NCBI RefSeq assembly: GCF_035594125.1
Contig: NW_026973751.1
Coordinates: 1 to 64,000, forward strand
Source of the DNA: Scylla paramamosain
Lineage: Eukaryota > Arthropoda > Malacostraca > Decapoda > Portunidae
Direction of reading: 5' to 3'
Length of the DNA: 64,000 nt
Below the pieces are notes generated by a model. It saw only the letters and a program-made list of their open reading frames with translations, searched no databases and was not told the origin of the DNA. Position numbers and translations under genes: made by a program. The stretch's first letter is position 1, and each line of letters starts with the position of its first letter. Positions 13,022 through 25,068 of this stretch are shown in pieces.

Positions 13022-13501
13022 TCAGGATGTAGTCAACCTGTGTCCTTCATTCTGACCGCTTTTATATGTAATTAGATAGCTTTGTCTCTTCTTGAACCAA
13101 GTATTCAATATTGTAATTTCTGCTGCTTCTGCCATTTCCAGTAATCGCCCACTTTCTACATTTCTGTCTTCCAAAACCCATTCCACCATGGACTCCTTCA
13201 TACCCATTGCCACTTTCTCCTATATGTGCATTCATGCCTCCGGCTATCAATATTAATTCTGTTCGTGCCATATCACTTTCATATGCTCTTCAAGTTTTTC
13301 TCTAAATTCCTCTTCTCTCCTCATCTCTGCAACCCTTGCTGAGGTGCATATGCAGATACAATATTCCATATTTTTCCATTTATGATTAGTTTCATTCCCA
13401 TTTAATCTGTCATTAACTCTTTTAACTTCAGTAACCTGTTCCTGTACATCTGGATGAAGAATAATACCCACTCCACCTTTCTTTTGTACTTTATCCAGCA
13501 T
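13022..13501 (-). pseudogene. RTE AP-endonuclease fragments
   Basis: Overlapping minus-strand frames (13501-13253, 13271-13062 and 13213-13022) carry KGGVGIILHPDVQEQVTEVK, ELILIAGGMNAHIGESGNGY (equivalent to the family's GDFNAHVG, with Asp replaced by Gly in this copy) and ILNTWFKKRQSYLITYKSG. This is the second half of the RTE endonuclease. The N-terminal half is absent because the element ends at 13654. Frame changes and loss of the GD(F/M)N aspartate indicate decay. Confidence 0.8.
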
Positions 13502-13663
13502 AATACACTTTGTATCCTTCTCCTATATTTCTAGCACTGTTTCCTTTCCATTTAGTTTCTTGGATGCACAAGATTTTAATGTTCCTTCTCTGCATTACAT
13601 CCACTAGCTCTCTTCCCTTTGCCTATAAGACTTCTCCTATGTTCCAGTTGCCTGGAGCTTCTT

Positions 13664-13691
13664 AGGTATCAAAACGCTGAAACGCCTGAAT

Positions 13692-13775
<84 letters not shown>

Positions 13776-16600
13776 CAACTTTACCAAAGAAACGTGCACT
13801 TTGAGTCTATTTTCCTCACATTATTAGGTACCAAAACGCCAAAATGCATGCAAAACACCCTATATGGGAAAAGGAAACAAAAAAAAGTGTCTGTTCATCT
13901 GTTTATGAGCGTATATAGACACCAGAATACTAAAAAAGCATAGGAGGAAAAGAACATAACATTACCAAAAACGTCTTAAAACATCCTTTATGGAGACAGA
14001 ATAACATTACTAAAAAACAGGTATTATCAGTTTTTGAACTTGTTACGTAAGAAAAGCGCCAAAATGCATGGAAAGTACCCCATATGGGGAAACGAATACA
14101 TTACGAAAAACATCTATTATGAAAGTTTTTGAGCTTCTTAGGTACCAAAATACAAAAACGTATAAATATCACTATATCGAGAACCATTACCAAAAACATT
14201 TTTTTCACATTATTAGGTACCATAACGCTAAAAAGCATGGAAAATATGGAAATACAGAACTTTATGATTAACGTGTCTTTTAAGTGTTTTGAACATACAA
14301 TTAAGTACCAAATATCTAAAAGTCATGCAAAACACCCTTTATGGAAAGAAAAAGAACTAACAAAAAACAGTATTATGATTTTTTTTTTTTGGGGGGGGTG
14401 GCTTGTTAAATAGAAAAACGCCAAAATCCATGCAAAGTATCCAATATGGGAAAACGAGAATTAGAAGCAGCATGTGATATCAGTGTTTTGAACGTCCTAG
14501 GTACCAAAATGTTAAAACGCTTGAATAACACACTATATTGAGAGAAAAAATCAACATTACTAAAAAACGCTGTATTTTGAGTGTATTTTACATTGTTAGG
14601 TGCCATAACGCGAAAATGCATGCAAAGTCTCCTTATAAGGAGAAAGAAAATGGCATTTCCAGAAACATGTCCTTTTGGTGTTTATAAGCGTGTTTGGCAG
14701 CAAAATGCTAAAAAAGCATCGAAAGCACACTATATGGGTAAAAAAAAAAAAAAATAGCATTACCAAAAACGTGTATTTTTAAGCAAGCTACTTACCTATG
14801 AAAACGCTAAAACGCATGTAAAATACAATTTATGGAGAAATTGTATAACTTTATCAAAAACTTGTATTTTGTGTGTTTTTGAGCTTGTTACGGAGAAAAA
14901 AAGTGCCAAAATGCATATAAAAATACTCTATATGGGGAAATGAAAAGATATTATGAGAAACGTATATTTTAAGAGAGTTTTTAAGCTTTGGTATCAAAAT
15001 GGTAAAAACACATGACTAACACTCTATAACGAAAAAAAAAGAGCAACATTCCGAAAAACGTGTATTTTGAGTTTTTTTTTTTTTCACGTGATAAGATAGC
15101 AAAACGCAAAAATGCGTAAAACCACCTTGTAACGGGATAAGGAAACGAAATTTAAAACAAACGTGTCTTTTGAGTGTTAATGAGCTTGTTAGGCACCAAA
15201 AACACTAAAAAGCATGGAAAGCAGCCAGGATGGCAACAGAAAACATTTCCAAAAAAAACGTCTAATAAGTGTTTTTGAACTAATTACGTAAAAAAACGCA
15301 AAAACGCATGCAAAAACACCCTTTATAGAGAAACAGAATAACATTACCAAAAAACAAGTACGCTATTTTGAGTGTATTTTAAGTTTGTTACATAGGAAAA
15401 CGCCAAAATGATTGGAAGGTATCCTATATGGGGAAACGAAAAACATTATGAGAAACGTGTATTATGAGTGTTTTTTGAGCTTCCTAGGGTACCGTTAAAC
15501 GCGAAAACGCGTGAATAGGACTTTATATGGGAAAATAAAAAACCATTACCAAAATCGTGTTAATTGGGTGTTTTTCACAATGATAGTACCAAAACATAAA
15601 AACGCATGGAAAGCTCTTCATATGGAGAAACGACACAACACTCCAAAAAACGTACCTCTTGAGTGTTTTTGTATTTGTTAGGCACCAAAAAGCTAAAAAA
15701 GAATGGAAAAAGAATGGAAATAATGGAAATAGAGAACATTACCAAAAAATGGCATCTATTAAGGTTTTTTTTTTTTTTTTTTAGCCACTAAACGCTAAAG
15801 CTAAAACGCATGCAAAGCAACCTTTATGGATAAACAGAATAACATTAACAAAAATAAGTATTTTTATTGTTTTAACTCGTTACGTACAAAAGCGCCAAAA
15901 TGCATGTAAAACATGGATAAACGAAAGGACATTGCGTAAGATGTGCATTGTGAATGCTTTTTTGACCATCTTTGTGTACAAAAACACTAAAGCGCATGGA
16001 CAGCATTCTATATAAAGAAGCAGAACATCACCAAACACAGGCATTTTGAGAGTATTTCACATTATTAGGCACCAAAACACCAAAACCGTGCAAAGCATGC
16101 TATATTGGGAAAATAAATGACGTTTCCATAAAACGTGTCACATTTGAGTGTTTATAAGCGTGCACCAAAATGATGAAAATGTATGGTAAGCACTCCATAT
16201 GGGAAAAGAAAACAAAATTATAAAAAAAAACGTGTATTTTCAGTGTTTTGAGCAATACTTAACCTAAAAGAACTCTAAAACGTATAGAAAACACTCTATA
16301 TGGAAAAGAGAGAAAAACTACCGAAAAACAGGTGTTTTGAGTGTTTTTTTTTAGCTCGTTACGTACAAAAACGCCACAAGGTATGCAAAATACATTATAT
16401 GGAGGAAAGCGAAGGTCATTACGAGAAACGTGTATTATCAGTGTTTTTTGAACTTGCTTAAGTAGAAAGACACTGAAACGCATGAAGAAACGTGAGAGGA
16501 AACATGGAGAAACAGTGCACAACGCTAAAACGCATGCAAACAAGAACAATAAAAAAAAGTTTTAATTATTTATCTTTTTATTTTTTTTAAGATTGATAGG
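13664..16600 (+). repeat. Satellite array, ~480-bp unit continued
   Basis: The five-type order A-B-C-D-E resumes directly after the RTE target duplication. Type A anchors lie near 14115, 14478, 14963, 15460, 15945 and 16432, with spacings of about 485-497 except one short gap. Removing the RTE insertion plus one target copy puts the flanking A anchors 476 bp apart, the normal period. No genes. Confidence 0.85.
13695..13774. repeat. (TA)n microsatellite
   Basis: About 39 TA units, apparently grown from the CTATATGG-like word of a type A monomer immediately right of the RTE insertion. Confidence 0.97.
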
Positions 16601-17120
16601 TACCAAATCGCCTAAACAAATAAAAATTAGTCAATATAGAAGAAATAAAAGATGCAATCTACTCATAAACGTTTATTATGAGTGTTTTTGCAGATCGTCG
16701 TAGGTATCAGAACGCTAAAACACGTGAATAGTACAACAACATAATAGAATAGTACACCAATAGAACATAATAGAAAAGAACCAGTTCGACATTATCAAAT
16801 ACGTGTATTATGAGTCTTTTTCATCATGTTAGGTACCAAAGCGCCCCCACCGAAAAAAAAACAAAAACGCAAAGAACCTTATATGTAGGAAACAGAGCAA
16901 CATTAGAAAAAAGTGTATAATGACTTTTTTTTTTTAGAATAAATTAAGCGTCTAAATAATACAAAGCACACTATATGGGAAAGGAAAAGAACTTTACCAA
17001 AAACGTGGCTTTCTTAACTGTTTTCAGCTTCTTTTCCTACCAAACCGCTAAGGCGCATGGAAACCACCCATTATGGAGAAACAGAACTTTATCAAAAACG
17101 TCTATTTATAGAGTTTTTGA

Positions 17121-17183
17121 GATTCTTAGGTATCAAAACGACAAAATGCATACGGCATTTTGTCGTTTTGATACCTAAGAATC
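17121..17183. repeat. Perfect 29-bp inverted repeat (hairpin)
   Basis: The arms 17121-17149 and 17155-17183 are exact reverse complements around the 5-base loop ATACG. The left arm is ordinary satellite (GATTCTTAGGTATCAAAACG and onward). The right arm is a fold-back copy of it, after which the array continues in forward orientation. Confidence 0.95.
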
Positions 17184-17280
17184 CTATCCTATGGGATAAC
17201 GAAACGAGATTACCAGAAACGTGTCCTTTCCGCGTTTTTCAGCATATCAGGCACCATAACGTTAGAAAGCATGTAAAATA

Positions 17281-17335
17281 TTATAATAATAAATAATAAC
17301 AACAAATAATAATAGTAATAATAATAATAATAAAT
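17281..17335. repeat. (AAT)n-rich microsatellite
   Basis: Imperfect ATA/AAT trinucleotide run within a satellite monomer. Confidence 0.9.
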
Positions 17336-17469
17336 GTATGCATACAACCCTATATGGGGTAGCGAGACGATATTACCAAAACCGTATCATTTTGGTGCTT
17401 TTGAAAGTATTAGGCATCAAAACGAAAAAAAAAAAAGTATGGAAAACACTCCTTAGGGGAAAACAAAAC

Positions 17470-17470
<1 letters not shown>

Positions 17471-17558
<88 letters not shown>
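17471..17558. repeat. (TA)n microsatellite
   Basis: About 44 TA units inside the array. The Tyr/Ile open frames on both strands are artefacts. Confidence 0.97.
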
Positions 17559-17560
<2 letters not shown>

Positions 17561-20459
17561 AAAAACAGAATAACGTTACCAATAATGTGTATTATGAGTG
17601 TATTTTACCATGTTAGGTACAAAAACGCCAGTGTATGTAAAACATACGTATGGAAACGAAAACAATATTATTACCAAAAACTTGTCTTTTGATTGTTTTT
17701 TTAACTTCTTTTCGTATCAAACCCTAAAACACATAAAAAAATCATTTATAGAAAAACATAACAACTTTATCAAAAACGTCTATTATTATTTGCCAAAATG
17801 CAGGCAAAGCACCCTATATGGGAAAAGTAAACATCATCAAAGTCGTGCCATTTTAGTTTTTTTTTTTTTTTTTTTTAAGCTTCTTAAAGTATCAAAAGAT
17901 GGATGGAAAATACCCTTTCTGAAAAAAAAAAAATAGTTTTGAGAGATAACTTTTGAGATTATTAGATACAAAAACGCAAAAAAACACATGTACAGTAAGC
18001 AATATGGGGAAAGTAAACGCTATGATCACAAACTTCTCTTTATGAATATTTTTTAGGTTCTTAGGTATTGAAACGCTAAAACACATGAAAATCTCTCGTT
18101 TTGAGAAGAAAAACATCTTTACAAAAAACGTTTATTATGAGTCTATTTCACCTTGATACTTCACAAAACGAATAAATGCATACAAAGAACGTGCGCTATG
18201 TGAAGAAACAGAACTATGATACACAAGCATTTTTTTTTTCTGTGTTTTTAAGCTTCTTAGCTAGAAAAAAACGCCAAAATATATGCATGAAAATCTCTAT
18301 ATTTGGTAGCAAGACAACTCTTTTATCAGACACGTTTAATTTGAGTGTTTTTGAGCCGTACATAAAAAAAAAAAAAAAAATGGAAAACACCATTAATGGG
18401 AAAACTAAATCACTTAATCGAACAAAAACGTGCTCTTTCAATGTTTTTTTTGTTTTAAGATTCTTTGCGTACTAAAATGCTAAAATGCATGAAAAACACC
18501 CGTTTTTGGAAAAGCAGAATATTTCAAAAAACACGTGTTTTATTTATTTTTATAAAGTTTTTATGGTCTCAAATAAAAAGCACATGCAACGAAATTAATA
18601 TAGGGAAGCGAAATGATATAATCATAAACGTGTATTGTGTGTGTTTTTCAGGTTCTTAGACATCAGAACGCTAAACATGTGAATAGTACTCTATATATTG
18701 AGAAACAGAACAAACATTACCGTGTATTATGATTCTTTTTCATGATGTTAGGTATCAAAACGCCAAAGTGCATGCAAAGCACATTGAATAGGAAACAACA
18801 TAACCAATAACGTGGCTTTTGAGTGTTTTTCAGTTTCTTTCATACCCGTAAATCCTAAAATGCACTAAAATACTATTTCTGCCAAAAACATAAAAATATT
18901 GCCTAAAAATACTGGTTTTGAGTGTTTTTTTGAGTTTATTAGATACCAAAACGCCAAAACACATACAAAGTAGCCAATATGAGGAAACTAAACAAAATTC
19001 TCAAGAAACTTTTCTTATAAACGTTTTTCAGGTTCTTACTCGTACCTACTGAAAAGTTAAAACACATAAATATCACTTTATTTTGAGAAAAGAAACATCA
19101 TAAAAAAAAGATGTGTATTATGAGTTTGTTTCACATGTTAGGTAACGAAATGCCAAAATACATAAAAAAAAAAACTATATGAAGAACCAGAACTACTTTT
19201 ATCAAAATTCGTGCATTTTCAGTATTTCTTTTTTTTTTTTTGAAAGCTTCTTAGCAAAATGCCAAAATCCATACAAATAACTCCATATGATGTAACGAGA
19301 CGACTTTCACCAGAAACATGTCACTTCAATTATTTTTTTTAACATAGTAGACACCAAAATGCTAAAAAGTTAAAAAAAAAACACCATATAAGGAAACTCA
19401 AAACAACATAAATCGAAAAATTGCGTGTCGTTTGAGTGTTTTTGAGATTCTTACGTACGAAAACAGTAAAACGCATGCCACACACCCATACTGGAGAAAC
19501 AGAACAACATATCCAGAAACGTGTGTTTTAGGAGTTTTTTTTTTTTTTTAGTTTGTTAAGTACCAAAACGCCTAAACCCATGCAAAGTAGCTAACGTATG
19601 GAATCTAAATTATATAATCACAAACATGTATTATGAGTGTTTTTGATATTGTTAGATATCAGAACGCTAAAACACGTGACTTTATATTGAGAAGTATAAC
19701 AAAATTACCAAAAAACATATATATAATGAGTTTTATTAATAACACCATAAGTATACGTACCAAAGCGACAAAATCTATAACAAAACACTCCTATTTGAAG
19801 AGACAAAACTATTTATTTTTACTTCTGTAAGTACTAAAACGCCAGATTACATGTAAAGTGCAAATCACATTATCAGTGCTAAAAAGCTTGGAAAAACACC
19901 TTAAATGAAAAAAAAAAAAAAAACTACAGCGTTTTTAAGCTTTCTTGCGTACTAAAACTATAAAATGCATGGAAAACTCCCTCTCTGGAGAAAAAGAACA
20001 ATATTGCGAAAAAACGTGTATTTTAACGTTTTATGAGTTTATTAGGAATGCCAAAATGCCAATACACATGCAAAGTAACCAATATGGAGAAAGTAAACGC
20101 TATTACCACAAACTTGTCTTATGAATGTTTTGGAGGCTCTTAGATATTGAAACGCTAAAACAGCATGAATATCACTCTGTATTGAGAAAAGAACAAAAAA
20201 AAAAAAAAAAAAAACGTGTATTATGAGTGTGTTTCAGTATGATAAGTACCAAAACGCCAAAATACGTAAAAAACAACCCTATTTCAAGAAAAAGAACTAC
20301 AAGACCAAAGTCAGGTGAATTTAAACGTTATTGAGCGTCTTAGTTACCAAAACATTACCACACAAACTTGTCATTTAGGTCTTTTTGGAAGCATTAGCAC
20401 CAAAAATGCTAGGAAAAAAAAAAAAAAGTGAAAAAAACATCCCTTCATGGGAAACAAAA

Positions 20460-20485
20460 AAAAAATAAATAAAATAAATAAATAA

Positions 20486-20527
<42 letters not shown>

Positions 20528-20548
20528 TAATAATAATAATAATAATAA
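20460..20548. repeat. (AAAT)n and (AAT)n microsatellite
   Basis: A short AAAT run followed by about 20 AAT-type units. It yields a poly-Leu open frame on the minus strand that should be ignored. Confidence 0.93.
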
Positions 20549-23090
20549 ACGTGTCCTTTGAATGTCTTTGAGACTCTTATGTACTAAAACGCTAAAACTC
20601 ATGCCAGACACCCTTTCTGAAGAATCAGAGTAACATTTACAGAAACGTGTTTTAAAGTTTTTTTTTTTTTTTTTCATTTTGTTAGGTACCAAGCGCTTAA
20701 ACACATGCAAAAATAGCCAATACAGCGATACCAAAATATATTAATCACAAACATGTATTATGAGTGTTTTTGATGTTCTTAACTATCAGAACGCTAAGAC
20801 ACGTGAATACTATTTTGTATTTGGAAATAGATCAGTATTACTAAAAACGTGTATTATGACTCTTATTCACCAATCAATACAAAAGAACTCTTATATAAAA
20901 AGAAATAAAACAACAATACAAAAACCCTGTATTATGACTGTTTTTGAACTTAGTAGGTATCAAAAACGCCAAACTGCATGTAAAGCATACTATATGGGGA
21001 AAAAAAAAAACATTACCAAAACTTTTTCTTTTGACAATTTTTTTCAGCTTCTTTCGTACCAAAACGTTTAAACGCATAGAAAACACCCTTTATGGAAAAA
21101 CAGAACAACTTTATCAAAACCGTCAAATTACGGTGTATTATTAAGTATGTTTCACCATGCTAGATACCAGAACATACAAATTCATATGGCAAAGAAACAG
21201 AACATTACTAAAAACTCTGTGTTATGACTGTTTTTGAACTTGTTAGGTACCAAAAACGCCTGAGTACATGTAAAAAACTTACTGTATGAAAAAAAAAAAA
21301 AACGTATGAAAAACGTATGAAAAAAAAAACGTTAAAACGCATAAAAAGCATCCTTTATGTGAAAAACAGAACAATTTTATCAAAAAAGAAAAAAATCTAT
21401 GCTGAGTGATTTTAAGCTTGTTAGACACAAAAACGTCAAAATGCAGGCAAAACCTTGTAGCCGATATCGGAAGATTATGCATGCAAATTATGCGTGCAAA
21501 AAAGCCTTTGAAAAAAAAAAAACATAATGAACAGTATTAACAAAAAAAAAGAAAAAAAAAGTTTTGAGCGTTTGCTTTGAGATCATTAGGTATCAAAACG
21601 CCAAAGCACATGCAGAAGTAGCCAATATGGGGGAAACTAAATGCTATTACCACAAACTTGCCTTTCTTTTTAATATTTTTTTGAGGTTCTTTAGGTACTG
21701 AAATCGCTAAAACACATGAAAATCACTCATATTACTGAGAAGAAACGTTATATTATGAATGTATTTCACATAACAAAGGATGCTATATGAAGAAACAAAA
21801 TTTCATTAGACAAACATATTTTGTTAGTGTTTTTGATCTTCTTAGGTATAAAAACGCCAAAATGTTCGCGAAAACACTATACATAAACGTGGCTTTGAGT
21901 GCTTTTCAGCTTCTTTCGTTGCAAAATAAATGTTAAAAGCCATAAAAAAAAATAACCTTTATGGAGAAATAGAACTTTATCAAAAACGTCTGTTGAATGT
22001 TTTTAAGCTTGTTAGGATACCAAAACGCCAAAAATGTATGCAAAGTACACTGTATATGGGGTAACGTGAAACGACATTACCAGAAACGTGTTATTGGTTT
22101 GTTTTTGCACATATTAGGCACCAACACGTTAAAAAAGATGGATAATACACTATTATTATGTTAAATCTAAACAAAGACCTAAATCCAAAAAATATATTAA
22201 AAAAAAAATTATAAAAAATTGTTCCGTTTAAGTCTTTTTTGAGCTTCTTACGTATCAAAAACTCCTAAAATGCATGCAAAACGCCCTTTCTGGAAGAAAC
22301 AAAAAAAAAAAAAACTTGTGTTTTGAGTTTTTGAGTTTATTAGGTACCAAAAAATGCTAAAACACATGCAAAATAGCCAATATAGGGAAATTGCATGCTA
22401 TTATCGCAAACTTGCCTAATAAATGTGTTTGAGGTTCTTATTTACTGAAAACGCTTAAACACTTGAATGTCACTCTATATTGAGAAATAGATCTTTATAA
22501 AAAAAACGTATAATATCAATTTTATTCATCATGTTATGTACCAAAAGCACAAAAATACATACAAAGGACCTTAGATGAAAAAAAAAAAACTAAACAACAT
22601 TACCAAAAAATCGTGAAATATTATGTTTTTTTCTTTTTTTTTTTAGCTTTTTAGGTACCTAAACGCCAAAATGCATGCAAGCAAACCTATATAGTGTAAC
22701 GACATTACCAGAAACGTAATCATTTGAGTGTTTTATAACTATTTAAGGGCACCAAAACACTAAAAAAGCATGGGTAACATCCTTTATGAAAAAGAAAAAA
22801 AAAAAATCGAAAACGTGTACTTTGAATGTTTTTGAGATTCTTTTTTCTGTTTTTCAAGTTTTCATTAGGTACCTAAACGCCTAAACACATACAAAACGAA
22901 ATTATATAATCACAAATTATGATATAATCATAAACACAAATGAGTAAGTGTTTTTAATAGCATACGAGAATAGTACTCTATATTGAAAAAATAGAACAAC
23001 ATCACCATAAACGTTTATTATGAGTCTTATGCACCATGTTAGAAACCAAAACGCTAAAAATGCATACAAATAACATGATATGAAGAAAAG

Positions 23091-23220
23091 AACATTACTA
23101 AATAACCTGTATGATGCCTGTTTTAGAACTTGTTAGGTACCAAAATGGTAGAAGAAAAAGAACATTACTAAATAACCTGTATGATGCCTGTTTTAGAACT
23201 TGTTAGGTACCAAAATGGTA
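23091..23220. repeat. Exact 70-bp tandem duplication
   Basis: Bases 23091-23150 are identical to 23161-23220 (both start AACATTACTAAATAACC and end CCAAAATGGTA), with a period of exactly 70. In an array whose monomers are strongly diverged, this identity marks a recent event. Confidence 0.93.
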
Positions 23221-24429
23221 AAGTGCCTGAAAATAAAACAGTTTGACCAAAAACATGGCTCTTCTGTGTTTTTCACCTTCTTTCATATCAAAACGTTAAA
23301 ACGCATGCAAAACACACTATGGAAAACAGAACAAATTCATAAAAAACGTCAATTTTGAGTGTTTTTGTACTTGTTGAATACCAAAACGTCAGAAATGCAT
23401 ACAAATGACCATATATGGGGTAACGATACGACATTACCAGAAAAGTGTCATTTGCGTGTTCTGGAGCAAATTAGGCATAAAAAAAAAAAAAGTGGAAAAA
23501 CATCCTATTTGTGAAATTTTTTTTTTTAATCGTGTCTTTTGAGTATTTTTGAGCTTCTTACGTACCAAAACTCTAAAAATGCATGGAAAAAAAAGACACT
23601 TTCTGGAGAAACAGAACATTAGCAAAAAAAAAAAAAAAAAAAAAATTGTTTTGGGATTTTTTTCAGTTTTTAAGGTACAAAAACGACAAAACACATTGAA
23701 AGAAGTAAATATATGGAAACTAAACGCTATTACCAGAAACTTATCTTATGAACGTTTTTGAGGTTCTTAGGTGCTGAAACAGTAAAACACATAAATATCA
23801 TTCTATAATGAGAAAAAGAACATTGTTGCAAAAAAAACTTGTATAATTAGTGTTTCACCATGTTAAGTACCAAAACATCAAAATGCATACAAAGAACCCG
23901 ATATGAAGAAACCAATTTACGTAACCAAAATCGTGTATTTTCAGTGTTTTTGAGCTTCTTGGTTACCAAAACGCCAAAATGCATGTAAATCATTCGATAT
24001 GTGGCGATAACGAGACGACATTACCAGGAACATGTCATTTCGGTGTTTTTTGGACGTATTAGGTACCAAAAAGCTAAAAAGCATGGAAAGCATCTACATA
24101 ATCGAAAACGAGTCCTTTCAGTTTTTTTTTTCAGAATCTTACCAAAACTCTAAAACGCATGCCAGACACTGTTTCTGAAGAAACAGAATAACATTTCCAA
24201 AAACGTGTGTTTTAAATGTTTTTCTGTTTGTTATGTACCAAAACACCTTAACACATGCAAAGTAGCCAATATAGGGAAACAAAATTTTATAATCACAAAC
24301 GTGTATTATGTTTTTTTTTGGCGTTCTTAGCCCTCAGGAAGCAGAATCACCTGAAGAGTACTCTATATTCAGCATATTGGGCAATAAATCGCTAAAAAGC
24401 AGAAAAAAAACACCTCTTAGTGAGGTCTA

Positions 24430-25068
24430 AAGCACTTGTTCAGGGTGTGTTGTGAACTTATCATTAAACCCAGCTGTGACCTCACAGAACCTTTGTGTCT
24501 CACAATACATGGGGCCAGTCACAGCCTGTCCTTTAAAGTCAACTCTCTCTTGCTTCACACAAAATTACAAGCACCTAATTACAGACACACCCCTCACTCA
24601 AAATTCAAATTTATTATGGCTATTCCCACACCAGCCTCGGAGTCCCACCTGGGAGGGAAGCACAAATATCCCCAGGTCAGACTGCTCTTTTGTTATCGAC
24701 CCTAAGTGTCTTGACACACCTCAACTTTTTTTAATTAACTCCTGCAACATTCGCGGTCTAATTTTCTAATCTATAGATCTAATTTTCAATCTATAGAACA
24801 CCACCTCTTTTCTACTAAACCTCATCTTCTTTTCCTCACTGAAACACAAGTGTCTGAGGCAACTGATAGTAGCCCCTTTTCTGTTCCTTCCTACTTTCTC
24901 TATCCTCATTTTTTATCCAAAGCTGGATGTTGTGTTTATGTGTGGAAAGACTTAACCTGCTCTCGTGCCCACGCTATTGAATCTTCCGAGTTTTCCACCA
25001 TCTGGCTACAACTAGAGTGTCACTCTCAAACTAAAGTTATCTGTGCTGTATACCTCTCACTTAAAACT
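24430..25068 (+). mobile_element. LINE (Jockey/CR1-like), copy 2: 5' part only
   Basis: Begins in the family leader (GTGAGGTCTAAAGCACTTGTTCAGGG) and contains the leader and N-terminal endonuclease: text such as MAIPTPASES near 24616, ETQVSEATDSSPFSVPSYF near 24840 and DLTCSRAHAIESSEFSTIWL near 24950. It ends abruptly near 25068, before the GDFN motif, and satellite resumes. No poly-A and no 3' region are present. Frameshifts and stops interrupt it. Confidence 0.85.

Larger units (their letters stand above)
10747..13654 (-). mobile_element. RTE-type non-LTR retrotransposon, 5'-truncated
   Basis: A minus-strand element of 2.9 kb inserted in the satellite and flanked by the 9-bp direct repeat GAGCTTCTT (10738-10746 and 13655-13663). 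In order on the minus strand come AP endonuclease pieces (13501-13022), a linker (12813-12619), the RT (about 12006-11415) and a C-terminal end near 10770. That end resembles the RTE-typical W-R-R-I-x-R-A-A-D-P-A-x-Q-W-E tail, after which the element stops with no long poly-A. The first part of the endonuclease is missing, as usual for target-primed insertion. Several frameshifts and stops are present. Composition (pyrimidine-rich plus strand) differs sharply from the array around it. Confidence 0.88.
16601..24429 (+). repeat. Satellite array, second and looser higher-order register
   Basis: The same ~95-bp monomer family with a different set of variants, for example AACACGTGAATAGTACTC, ACACATGAATATCACTC, GGCTTTTGAGTG with CTTCTTTCGTACC, and AAAGTAGCCAATATG. 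The CACGTGAATAGTAC-type variant recurs near 16719, 18672, 19674, 20802, 22970 and 24350. That suggests a unit near 1.0-1.1 kb, with doublings and irregular gaps. Monomer divergence is high, and homopolymer tracts are common. Open stretches here are rich in Lys, Asn and Tyr and are not genes. Confidence 0.75.

Noticed and set aside
20375..20734. Minus-strand frame with a poly-Leu stretch, like a membrane segment
   Set aside because: It is the translation of an AAT microsatellite inside the satellite.
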